Source of the DNA: Candidatus Pullichristensenella stercoripullorum | Lineage (GTDB): Bacteria; Bacillota; Clostridia; Christensenellales; Aristaeellaceae | Assembly: GCA_018712885.1 (NCBI GenBank) | Contig: DVGE01000208.1 | Coordinates: 1 to 5,592 of the forward strand | Length of the DNA: 5,592 bases | Reading direction: 5' to 3' | In this document: piece after piece, positions 1 through 5,243 of the stretch | Layout of the letters: the number at the start of each line of letters is the position of its first letter | How positions within the stretch are numbered: the stretch's first letter is position 1 | Translations under genes and position numbers: made by a program | Notes under the pieces: generated by a model | Told to the model about the DNA's origin: nothing | What the model saw: the letters and a program-made list of their open reading frames with translations, nothing else | Databases searched by the model: none

Positions 1-145
1 GCCCAGGTATCGTTGTAGGCGACCACGGTGAACGTGCGGCCATACGTCATCGGCTGGCTCGCGGAGGTCAGCGAATCTCGCTGATAGACGCGCGCCCCCT
101 GCCTGCTCACCACCGCCTGGAACGTCTCGTAGACGACCTCGCCGC
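1..145 (-). repeat. Tandem SH3-domain repeat, distal copy (partial)
   Basis: This stretch matches 232-376 with four substitutions over 145 bases (positions 68, 78, 113 and 118 of this copy). The offset is 231 bases, or 77 codons, so the unit is in frame. The rest of this copy lies beyond the left edge. Confidence 0.95.
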
Positions 146-854
146 CGTCGCTTTCATCGTCGGCAACTTCGTCAACGCGGGTGAGGTTCTCGCGCGGCGT
201 GAAGCCGTAGCTGGAGCCGTTGTAGACCTGCGCCCAGGTATCGTTGTAGGCGACCACGGTGAACGTGCGGCCATACGTCATCGGCTGGCTCGCGGAGGAC
301 AGCGAATCGCGCTGATAGACGCGCGCCCCCTGCCTGCTCACCATCGCCCGGAACGTCTCGTAGACGACCTCGCCGCTCTCTTCGGCATCGGGGGTCTCTT
401 CATCCGCTGTGCGGATATCCGAGCGCATGATAAAACCGATGTGCCCATCATACTCGATCATCGCGCAGGTGCCATCGACCGCCATCAGGCGCACCTTCGT
501 GCCCGGCGCGAGCGTCGTATAGGCGCTTTGGGTGCTGGCATACTGGTAAAAGCGGGCGTTGGCGACGACGACCGCGTCCTGCGCCTCGGCGGAGACAGTG
601 GTCAGGCCGGAAACCGCCACGTAGCCATCCTTGCCGTAATACGTGATGTTCGCCACGCCGTTCTGCGTCGCGTTGACCGTCAGATAAGCGTCGCGGGCAA
701 TGGAGCCGATGCGCTGGGAAAAGGAAGCGTCCGCATATACGGGGATGACGCTGTCGGACACGCGGGCGGCGTACTCCGCCAACGCCGGCGTTGACGCCAG
801 CATGATCGCCGTCATCGCCAGCGCCCAAATGCGCTTCCAACCTCTTTTGTGCAT
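1..854 (-). CDS. Secreted protein with tandem SH3-like domains, C-terminus beyond the window
   Basis: An open frame reads from ATG at 854 to the left edge: 284 codons with no stop, so the gene is partial at its 3' end. The first 26 residues form a signal peptide: basic start (MHKRGWKR), hydrophobic core, and a signal peptidase I site after PALA. No lipobox is visible. The rest looks like bacterial SH3-like domains, which bind cell wall or act as surface modules. Approximate spans are 29-84, 94-150, 168-228 and 245 to the edge; the last two are near-identical repeats starting EVVYETF and containing ARVYQRDS and SYGFTPRENL-type strands. Acidic linkers (DEETPDAEES, DEVADDESD) separate them. No catalytic domain is visible in this part; one could follow downstream. 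The start is fixed by AGGAG eight bases upstream. The gene has its own promoter and lies behind the ABC operon terminator, so it is probably an independent unit. Domain assignment is by sequence pattern and the exact function is unknown. Confidence 0.8.
   Translation of the reverse strand, partial: MHKRGWKRIWALAMTAIMLASTPALAEYAARVSDSVIPVYADASFSQRIGSIARDAYLTVNATQNGVANITYYGKDGYVAVSGLTTVSAEAQDAVVVANARFYQYASTQSAYTTLAPGTKVRLMAVDGTCAMIEYDGHIGFIMRSDIRTADEETPDAEESGEVVYETFRAMVSRQGARVYQRDSLSSASQPMTYGRTFTVVAYNDTWAQVYNGSSYGFTPRENLTRVDEVADDESDGGEVVYETFQAVVSRQGARVYQRDSLTSASQPMTYGRTFTVVAYNDTW
146..376 (-). repeat. Tandem SH3-domain repeat, proximal copy (full 231-bp unit)
   Basis: One full 77-codon unit, with the part at 232-376 nearly identical to 1-145. 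It encodes an SH3-like domain of about 60 residues plus an acidic linker (VDEVADDESDG). The remaining 86 bases (146-231) have no second copy visible in the window. Confidence 0.9.
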
Positions 855-862
855 GTCGGGTT

Positions 863-868
863 CTCCTT
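863..868 (-). promoter_or_regulatory. Ribosome binding site of the SH3 protein gene
   Basis: The minus strand reads AAGGAG here, about eight bases before ATG at 854. It supports this start over any internal ATG. Confidence 0.85.
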
Positions 869-919
869 TCGCAGGACAAATATTTCAGAAGTATGACAAA
901 ATCCGGAATGATATTACAG

Positions 920-948
920 ATTGTATCATATTTGAAACATATTGTCAA
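920..948 (-). promoter_or_regulatory. SigA-type promoter of the SH3 protein gene
   Basis: On the minus strand, TTGACA (948-943, a perfect -35) is separated by 17 bases from TACAAT (925-920, one mismatch to TATAAT). It lies in an AT-rich patch within GC-rich surroundings. Transcription would start near 912-914, giving a leader of about 58 bases before the ATG at 854. Confidence 0.85.
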
Positions 949-1038
949 TGCCTGAAGGAAGAACGAAACAATATTTTCCGCGGCACTGGAACGCGCATCG
1001 GTGGGAACACGCGAACAGGGCCCGTCGCCGCGCGACAT

Positions 1039-1058
1039 CAGCGCGCTGACAAAGCCCA
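1039..1058 (-). repeat. Post-terminator 20-mer, copy 1
   Basis: On the minus strand this 20-mer (TGGGCTTTG-YCA-RCGCGCTG pattern) matches 5372-5391 on the plus strand at 18 of 20 positions. Both copies lie just after a terminator-like hairpin and in the direction of transcription through it. The two hairpins also share a 15-base sequence (1082-1096 and 5346-5360). It is a candidate dispersed intergenic repeat. Confidence 0.6.
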
Positions 1059-1059
1059 G

Positions 1060-1092
1060 AAAAAAAGCCTCTGACCTTATTTCGATCAGGGC
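1060..1092 (-). terminator. Rho-independent terminator of the ABC transporter operon
   Basis: Read on the minus strand, GCC-CTGA (1092-1086) pairs with TCAG-A-GGC (1074-1067) with one bulged A, around an 11-base loop, followed directly by seven T's (1066-1060). It lies about 90 bases after the ATPase stop codon and before the SH3 gene promoter, so it separates the two units. Confidence 0.8.
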
Positions 1093-1124
1093 GATCCTGC
1101 AGTTGTGGGAGGTGTCAACATTCT

Positions 1125-1164
1125 GCGCCGTGGACCAGGCGCTTCTGCTCCTGATCCACGGCGC
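1125..1164 (-). other. Long GC-rich hairpin downstream of the ATPase gene
   Basis: A perfect 10-bp inverted repeat (1125-1134 with 1155-1164, GCGCCGTGGA/TCCACGGCGC on the minus strand) continues inward through CAGG/CCTG, giving roughly 14 to 15 pairs. No T-run follows on either strand, so it is not a classic terminator. It may stabilise the 3' end of the operon mRNA. A smaller hairpin (1171-1184, GGCGC/GCGCC with a four-base loop) lies between it and the stop codon. Confidence 0.6.
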
Positions 1165-1184
1165 TCATTTGGCGCGCTTGCGCC

Positions 1185-1979
1185 TCAGTTCAGGACCATG
1201 CGATCGCTCACGGCGCCCTCGCCGCTCGCCTGCGTGAACAGGCTCAGCAGGTGCTCGACGGTGAGGCGCTTTTTTTCTTCCCCGGAGACGTCGATGATGA
1301 TGTTTCCCTCGTGCATCATGATCAGACGGTCGCCGTGGGCGATGGCGTCGCGCATGTTGTGCGTGATCATCAGCGTCGTCAATTTGTTTTTTTCGACGAT
1401 CTGATCCGTCAATTCAAGCACCTTCGCCGCCGTCTTGGGGTCGAGCGCCGCCGTGTGCTCGTCGAGGAGCAGCAGCTTGGGGCGGTTCATCGTCGCCATC
1501 AACAGCGTGATGGCCTGCCGCTGGCCGCCGGAGAGCAGGCCCACCTTGGTGGACAGGCGGTTTTCCAGGCCCAGCTCCAGCGAGGAAAGCAGTTGGCGAT
1601 ACTTTTCACGATCCGCTTTTCGCACGCCACGGACAAAGCGGCGCTTCTCGCCCCGCTTGGAGGCGATGGCAAGATTTTCGGCGATCTCCATATCGGGCGA
1701 CGTGCCCTTCATGGGGTCTTGAAACACTCTGCCGAGGAATTTAGCGCGCTTGTACTCCGGCATGCGCGTCACATCCACGCCGTCGATCTCGATGGTGCCG
1801 AAGTCCGGCTTCCACACGCCGGCGATGGCGTTGAGCAGCGTGGACTTTCCCGCGCCGTTGCCGCCGATGACGGTGACGAATTCGCCGTCCCTGATCTCCA
1901 GATCGAGGCCGTTCAGCGCGGTCTTGGCGTTGACCGTACCCGCGTTGAACGTCTTTTGCAAGTTGGTGATCTTAAGCAT
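1185..1979 (-). CDS. ABC transporter ATP-binding protein (aromatic amino acid type uptake system)
   Basis: This 264-residue protein is a complete ABC ATPase that would power uptake through the permease encoded just upstream. Visible motifs are Walker A GGNGAGKS (39-46), Q-loop Gln87 in VFQDP, signature LSGGQ (149-153), Walker B LLLLDE (169-174) with catalytic Glu174, D-loop ALD, and switch His207 in ITHNM. The length fits single-domain import ATPases. The family that pairs with this permease and binding protein is COG1101 (TrpZ-like), recognised from context and pattern. A GTG at 1988 is in frame, but ATG at 1979 is preferred because GGGGGTG lies six bases upstream and the first residues (MLKITNLQKTF) match a typical ABC start. 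It overlaps the permease end by eight bases, which implies translational coupling. It is the last gene of the operon; a terminator follows at 1060-1092. Confidence 0.93.
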   Translation of the reverse strand: MLKITNLQKTFNAGTVNAKTALNGLDLEIRDGEFVTVIGGNGAGKSTLLNAIAGVWKPDFGTIEIDGVDVTRMPEYKRAKFLGRVFQDPMKGTSPDMEIAENLAIASKRGEKRRFVRGVRKADREKYRQLLSSLELGLENRLSTKVGLLSGGQRQAITLLMATMNRPKLLLLDEHTAALDPKTAAKVLELTDQIVEKNKLTTLMITHNMRDAIAHGDRLIMMHEGNIIIDVSGEEKKRLTVEHLLSLFTQASGEGAVSDRMVLN

Positions 1980-2895
1980 TTTCGTCACCCCCGTTCACTG
2001 TTTTCTGCGGCTGCAAAGAGCGGCGCTTGGTGAAATACTCGCCTTTTAAGTACGGCACCGCGAGGAAGATGGTCACGATGATGGCGGAGAGCATCTTCAG
2101 GTAGTCCGTCTTCAGGCCCATGAGGATGACCAGGTTGTAGACGATGTAGTAAATGATGCCGCCGCCCAGCACGCCGATCAGACTGACGACGAAATTGGGC
2201 TTGATCTTCAAGGACACGGACAGACCGATGAAGATGGCGGCCAGGCCGATGACGATGGCGCCGCGCCCGTCGTTGATGTTGGCGGAGCCCTTGTACTGCG
2301 CCAGCATCGCGCCGGCCAGCGCGACGATGCCGTTGGCGATGGAGAGACCGACGACCTTGTTCAGATTCACGTTGACGCCCTGCGCCCGGCTCATGTCGGG
2401 ATTGTCGCCCGTCGATTTGAGCGTGAGACCGATCTCTGTGTAAAAGAACTGCCACAGGCAGAGGATGACCACCGTGACCAGGATCAGCATCGAGAGGATA
2501 GACGCGGGATTGTCGCTCATGTGTACCCACAGGGCGTTGGCCCTCGGGTCGATGGCGACCAGAGACTTGCCGCCAAGGATGAACAGGTTCACGGAGTAGA
2601 GCATCAGCTGCGTGAGGATGCCGGACAGTATGGAGGGGATGCCCAGCGCCGTATGCAAAAGGCCGGTGACCATGCCGGCCAGCGCGCCCGCGACAAACGC
2701 CGCGAGCACGCTGACCCATACAGGCACGCCGCTGCCCAGCAGCACCGCGCAAACGCAGGCTCCCGTGCAGATCGAACCATCGACCGTCAGATCCGCGATG
2801 TCCAGTATCTTATAGGAAATGTAGACGCCGATCCCCATCAGGCCCCAGATCAGCCCTTCCGCGATGGCGCCAGGCAGTGCGTAGAGGAAAGCCAT
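1972..2895 (-). CDS. ABC transporter permease (aromatic amino acid type uptake system)
   Basis: The 307-residue membrane protein has about eight or nine hydrophobic segments (roughly 8-31, 43-56, 59-82, 88-108, 131-152, 180-200, 212-228, 235-258 and 265-283) and a basic cytoplasmic tail (FTKRRS). It belongs to the branched-chain amino acid/ribose permease superfamily (BPD_transp_2), most like the COG4120 subgroup. Supporting motifs are ADLTVDGS (34-41), the cytoplasmic coupling loop STGDNPDMSRAQGV (161-174), and NINDGRGAIVIGLAAI. A single permease gene suggests that it works as a homodimer, as is usual in this family. It starts 36 bases after the binding-protein gene, with GGAAGAG seven bases before the ATG, and ends inside the ATPase start. 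The substrate cannot be read from the permease; the leader suggests phenylalanine. Confidence 0.92.
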   Translation of the reverse strand: MAFLYALPGAIAEGLIWGLMGIGVYISYKILDIADLTVDGSICTGACVCAVLLGSGVPVWVSVLAAFVAGALAGMVTGLLHTALGIPSILSGILTQLMLYSVNLFILGGKSLVAIDPRANALWVHMSDNPASILSMLILVTVVILCLWQFFYTEIGLTLKSTGDNPDMSRAQGVNVNLNKVVGLSIANGIVALAGAMLAQYKGSANINDGRGAIVIGLAAIFIGLSVSLKIKPNFVVSLIGVLGGGIIYYIVYNLVILMGLKTDYLKMLSAIIVTIFLAVPYLKGEYFTKRRSLQPQKTVNGGDENA

Positions 2896-2902
2896 ATCGT
2901 AT

Positions 2903-2909
2903 CTCTTCC
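2903..2909 (-). promoter_or_regulatory. Ribosome binding site of the permease gene
   Basis: The minus strand reads GGAAGAG, seven bases before ATG at 2895. It departs from GGAGG but the spacing is good. The surrounding 12-mer (2903-2914) happens to equal the end of a common sequencing adapter; see the rejected items. Confidence 0.6.
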
Positions 2910-2931
2910 GATCTCAGTTTTCTTTCATGGA

Positions 2932-3846
2932 TCAGTTGGCGGGAACTTCGATGCCCAACTGCGCGCAGAGTTCCTCGTTGTAGGTCACCGCGGGCGTCAG
3001 GGTCATGATCTCGATATCCGCGGGGGAGGTGCCGTTGAGGAGGATGTCCGCCGCCATCAGGCCGGTCTCATAGCCGAGCTGATAGTAGTCGATGGCCAGG
3101 CTGGCGTAGCAGATGGCCCCGCCGTAGCTGGTGTAGATGGGCACGTTTTTCTCGTTGCAGATGGTGCCGACGATGGTATCGTTGGCGGCGACGGTGTTAT
3201 CAGAGGGGATGTACACGGCCTTGCACTCGCTGGCCATGGAGGTGGCCACGGCCTGCAGCTCGGTGGTCTCCGAGAAGGTGTAGGCCTTGACGACGATGCC
3301 CGCTTCCTCGAACAGCGCCTTGACCGCTTCATACTGGATCAGGGAGTTGGACTCGTTGGTGCAGTAGAGCACGCCCACCTGGTCGCCCTCGACAAGGCCC
3401 AGCGTGTCGATCATCATCTGCGCCTGCTCCGCGAAGGGCACGGCGTCCGAGGTGCCGCTCACGTTGGCGGGGATGTTGCCGGCGAAGGTGTCGTCATAAT
3501 CCGTCACAGAGGTGCCCAGCACCGGGATCTCGGTGGTCATGTTGGCGGCGGCCAGCAGCGCGGGCGTGCCGTTGGCCATGATCAGATCCACGCGCTTGGC
3601 GTTGAAGGCGTTGACCACGGTGGTGCAGAGGCTGGCGTCGCCCGCCACCTGGGTGTCGATGTCCACGGTGTGACCAGCCTCTTCCATGGCCTGCGTCAGG
3701 GCGTCGTTAAAGCCCTGCGTGGCCTGGTCGAGCGATTCGTGTACCATCAGCTGGCAGACGCCGACGGAGTAGTTCTCGGCGAAGGCGCCGCAGCAGAGGG
3801 CGAGCGTCAGCGCGATGGTCATCAGCAAAGTGATCGTCTTTTTCAT
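2932..3846 (-). CDS. ABC transporter substrate-binding protein, TrpX-like (probable phenylalanine/aromatic amino acid binding)
   Basis: This 304-residue extracytoplasmic protein would capture the substrate and deliver it to the permease. Residues 1-23 are a signal peptide (MKKTITLLMTIALTLALCCGAFA). The remainder fits the ABC_sub_bind family (PF04392/COG2984): an N-terminal lobe with QATQGFNDAL and ANGTPALLAA, the hinge-region GTSVTDYDD and NVSGTSD, YCTNESNS, YIPSDNTVAAND, and the typical end YYQLGYETGLMAADIL followed by LGIEVP. The length is normal for the family. The start at ATG 3846 is set by GGAGG eight bases upstream; the longer frame from a TTG at 3903 would read back through the riboswitch terminator and spoil the signal peptide. 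Cys18-Cys19 sit in LALCC, a poor lipobox because Leu precedes the Cys, while AFA|E is a good signal peptidase I site, so lipid anchoring is uncertain. It is the first gene of the operon, controlled by the T-box upstream. Known family members are predicted tryptophan or tyrosine importers; Phe specificity is inferred from the specifier. Confidence 0.9.
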   Translation of the reverse strand: MKKTITLLMTIALTLALCCGAFAENYSVGVCQLMVHESLDQATQGFNDALTQAMEEAGHTVDIDTQVAGDASLCTTVVNAFNAKRVDLIMANGTPALLAAANMTTEIPVLGTSVTDYDDTFAGNIPANVSGTSDAVPFAEQAQMMIDTLGLVEGDQVGVLYCTNESNSLIQYEAVKALFEEAGIVVKAYTFSETTELQAVATSMASECKAVYIPSDNTVAANDTIVGTICNEKNVPIYTSYGGAICYASLAIDYYQLGYETGLMAADILLNGTSPADIEIMTLTPAVTYNEELCAQLGIEVPAN

Positions 3847-3854
3847 AGTCCTGA

Positions 3855-3859
3855 CCTCC
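3855..3859 (-). promoter_or_regulatory. Ribosome binding site of the substrate-binding protein gene
   Basis: GGAGG on the minus strand, eight bases before ATG at 3846. It decides the start against the longer in-frame TTG start at 3903. Confidence 0.9.
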
Positions 3860-3893
3860 AACAAAGTATCTATTTTTTCACCCCGAGGGGATG

Positions 3894-4250
3894 AAAAAAG
3901 CAATGAAATATCCCTGTATCGCTCGAATACAGGGACGAATCGCTCGTGTTACCACTCTGTTTCGCATATACCTTGCGATATATGCCTCACCAGGCTTCGC
4001 GCCTGTTGCGGGGGCCCCGCCGCGCGTCCGCCTTTCGGCTGGCGCTTTTACAGGTTGAAAAGTCTTGGCGATGTAACGGTCGCACCCGTTGTGCCTACTG
4101 TCATTTCAACACACCGCTCGCGGAATGAACTTCCCTGAGGTATCCCGACGCCTCGCACCGAACGGCGCCTCTCTGAAGGGCTTCCCGCAGCTACTCTTTC
4201 CGCTCAAACGCATTTCACATATGCGGTTTCCGCTTGGCCTTACAAAAGGC
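3894..4250 (-). ncRNA. T-box riboswitch leader, specifier UUC (phenylalanine)
   Basis: This cis-acting leader senses uncharged tRNA and permits transcription of the ABC operon when the amino acid is scarce. The T-box core AGAGTGGTAACACG is at 3958-3945. Its UGGU bulge (3954-3951) would pair with the ACCA end of a tRNA with A73. Antiterminator: ACAGAG/CCCTGT with one A-C mismatch, a seven-base bulge, then ACGA/TCGT. Stem III is GCATATA/TATATGC (3985-3979 with 3970-3964). A Stem II helix pairs GTTGAAA (4110-4104) with TTTCAAC (4060-4054). Stem I shows the AGAGAG bulge (4174-4169), the GGTGCGA apical motif (near 4159-4153) and the AGTA of the specifier loop near 4195-4192. GCGGAA/TTCCGC (4203-4198 with 4125-4120) closes the loop. 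The loop's 3' strand reads GAA-G-UUC-A-UUCC, which lines up with the GAA-A-GGC-A-UUC of Bacillus glyQS, so the specifier is UUC at 4129-4127. The T-box call is secure; the Phe specifier is a strong inference. Confidence 0.93.
3911..3935 (-). terminator. T-box intrinsic terminator hairpin
   Basis: On the minus strand TCCCTGTAT (3935-3927) pairs perfectly over nine bases with ATACAGGGA (3919-3911) around a seven-base loop. A U-rich stretch follows, ending in six T's (3899-3894). The left arm contains the CCCTGT that the antiterminator needs, so the two structures exclude each other. Confidence 0.85.
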
Positions 4251-4256
4251 ATGGTT

Positions 4257-4285
4257 ATTATACATCGCGGCGAACAGGATTGCAA
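4257..4285 (-). promoter_or_regulatory. SigA promoter of the T-box/ABC operon
   Basis: On the minus strand TTGCAA (4285-4280) is followed after exactly 17 bases by a perfect TATAAT (4262-4257). Transcription would start near 4250, giving a leader of about 400 bases that includes the T-box. Its -35 hexamer is the same palindrome used by the divergent lysR promoter. Confidence 0.85.
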
Positions 4286-4308
4286 ATTCAACATTTGCAT
4301 ACTATAAT
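4280..4308 (+). promoter_or_regulatory. SigA promoter of the lysR-family gene
   Basis: TTGCAA (4280-4285), 17 bases, then a perfect TATAAT (4303-4308). Transcription would start near 4315, about 18 bases before the ribosome binding site. The -35 is shared with the opposite promoter. Confidence 0.85.
4281..4299. promoter_or_regulatory. Inverted repeat over both promoters, candidate regulator operator
   Basis: TGCAAAT-N5-ATTTGCA is a perfect 7-bp inverted repeat covering most of the shared -35 and the lysR spacer. A protein bound here would cover both promoters. It does not have the T-N11-A geometry, so assigning it to the LysR protein is tentative. Confidence 0.5.
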
Positions 4309-4321
4309 AAGATAAACTTAT
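4307..4321. promoter_or_regulatory. Candidate LysR box (T-N11-A) at the lysR start site
   Basis: ATAAG-N5-CTTAT is an inverted repeat containing T4308-N11-A4320, the classic LysR-family recognition geometry. It overlaps the end of the -10 and the predicted start of lysR, which would suit autorepression. Confidence 0.45.
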
Positions 4322-4332
4322 GATATGGACAT

Positions 4333-4340
4333 AGGAGGAG
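4333..4340 (+). promoter_or_regulatory. Ribosome binding site deciding the TTG start of the lysR-family gene
   Basis: AGGAGGAG lies six bases before TTG at 4347. No in-frame ATG is near, and the upstream ATG at 4325 is out of frame, so the TTG start is well supported. Confidence 0.9.
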
Positions 4341-4346
4341 CGGCGA

Positions 4347-5243
4347 TTGAATCTGAATCAGCTTCGTTATTTTGTCTCCGTCGCCGAAAATGAGAGTTTC
4401 ACGAAGGCGGCCATGAGCCAGTATATATCGCAAACGGCGATCACCCAGCAGATCCGCTCGCTCGAAGAGACGGTCGGGGCGAAACTGTTCGACCGCAACA
4501 GCCGCCCCGTGTCCCTGACGCCCGCGGGAAAGGTGTTCCTCAAGGAAGCCCGGGAGATCCTTGGGCGCATGGATGTAGCGCTCTCGCGCATCCGCGAGGC
4601 CTCCACCGGACTGGAGGGCGAACTGCGCCTCGGATACACGAAGGGCTATGAGCACAGCGATCTTCCCAGGTATCTGCGCGGCTTTCATCAGGAATATCCC
4701 AATGTGCTGCTTTTGTGCTATCGCTGCGATACCGATATGCTGGCCTCCGGCCTGCTCAATGGGGAATACGACGTCATCTTCACCTGGGACAGCACCAACA
4801 TCCGCCAGGAGGAGGCGCTGGAACTGCGCGTCATCGAACACGTGCCGCTGCGCGTCGCGCTTTACGCGGAGCACCCGCTTGCCCGGCGAACAGAGTTGAG
4901 CCGCAAGGATCTCAAGCAGGAGAACATACTGTTCATGTCTCCCTCGGGCACGGGCAATTCCTTCGGCGACGCCTTCTACATCAGCCTCTATCAGCAGGCG
5001 GGCTATCAGCCCAACATACTGCTGCGCTCGAACGACATGGAGAGCATCCTCATGATGGTAGCGGCGGAAGAGGGCATCTCCATCGTGCCGGAATACTCCC
5101 ATCCCTGGGACATCGGCACAGAAAACGTCGTCTTTATCCCCCTTTCCGGCGAGGACGAGACCGAGGAGATCCTCATTGCCTGGCGCAAGGACAACGATAG
5201 CCCCGCCCTGCGGCACTTTTTGCAAAAGCTGCCAAATGGGTGA
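4347..5243 (+). CDS. LysR-family transcriptional regulator
   Basis: The 298-residue cytoplasmic protein has the usual LysR length. The N-terminal winged helix-turn-helix (about 1-60) opens MNLNQLRYFVSVAENESFTKAA; the recognition region is SQTAITQQIRSLEE, followed by LFDRNSRPVSLTPAG. A linker helix (62-90) follows, then the effector-binding domain (about 91-295) with ELRLGY, YDVIFTW, VPLRVALYAEHPLA, NDMESILMMVAAEEGISIVPE and a C-terminal HFLQKLPNG. Translation starts at TTG. The gene is transcribed away from the ABC operon from a promoter sharing its -35 with the operon promoter, the usual arrangement for a LysR protein that controls its divergent neighbour and itself. The effector cannot be told from the sequence; the transported amino acid or a related metabolite is a reasonable guess. 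It ends convergent to the phosphofructokinase gene. Confidence 0.95.
   Translation: MNLNQLRYFVSVAENESFTKAAMSQYISQTAITQQIRSLEETVGAKLFDRNSRPVSLTPAGKVFLKEAREILGRMDVALSRIREASTGLEGELRLGYTKGYEHSDLPRYLRGFHQEYPNVLLLCYRCDTDMLASGLLNGEYDVIFTWDSTNIRQEEALELRVIEHVPLRVALYAEHPLARRTELSRKDLKQENILFMSPSGTGNSFGDAFYISLYQQAGYQPNILLRSNDMESILMMVAAEEGISIVPEYSHPWDIGTENVVFIPLSGEDETEEILIAWRKDNDSPALRHFLQKLPNG

Noticed and set aside
1..145. CRISPR-like or mobile repeat origin for the left-edge duplication.
   Set aside because: The copies are in frame within one gene, 231 bases apart, with no spacers, terminal inverted repeats or transposase.
448..1038. A 196-codon minus-strand open frame over the SH3 protein start.
   Set aside because: It is a different frame of the SH3 gene. 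The correct frame from 854 has a signal peptide, a ribosome binding site and a promoter.
2903..2914. CTCTTCCGATCT, identical to the 3' end of a common Illumina adapter, sits between the binding-protein and permease genes.
   Set aside because: The bases on both sides do not continue the adapter, the minus-strand reading supplies GGAAGAG at a proper seven-base spacing before the permease ATG, and gene order is as expected across it. Chance match is more likely; raw read coverage across the junction would settle it.
2521..3894. A 457-codon plus-strand open frame opposite the permease and binding-protein genes.
   Set aside because: It is rich in Gly, His, Arg and Asp as expected for an antisense shadow of GC-rich coding DNA, has no recognisable domain, and runs opposite two well-supported genes.
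4127..4129. Tryptophan or tyrosine as the T-box amino acid, as expected from the transporter family.
   Set aside because: No UGG, UAC or UAU occupies the specifier register; UUC does. The UGGU bulge also argues against tRNA-Trp with G73.
3815..4307. Short plus- and minus-strand frames across the leader (for example 4106-4300 minus).
   Set aside because: They fall inside the T-box RNA, lack ribosome binding sites and have no protein-like composition.
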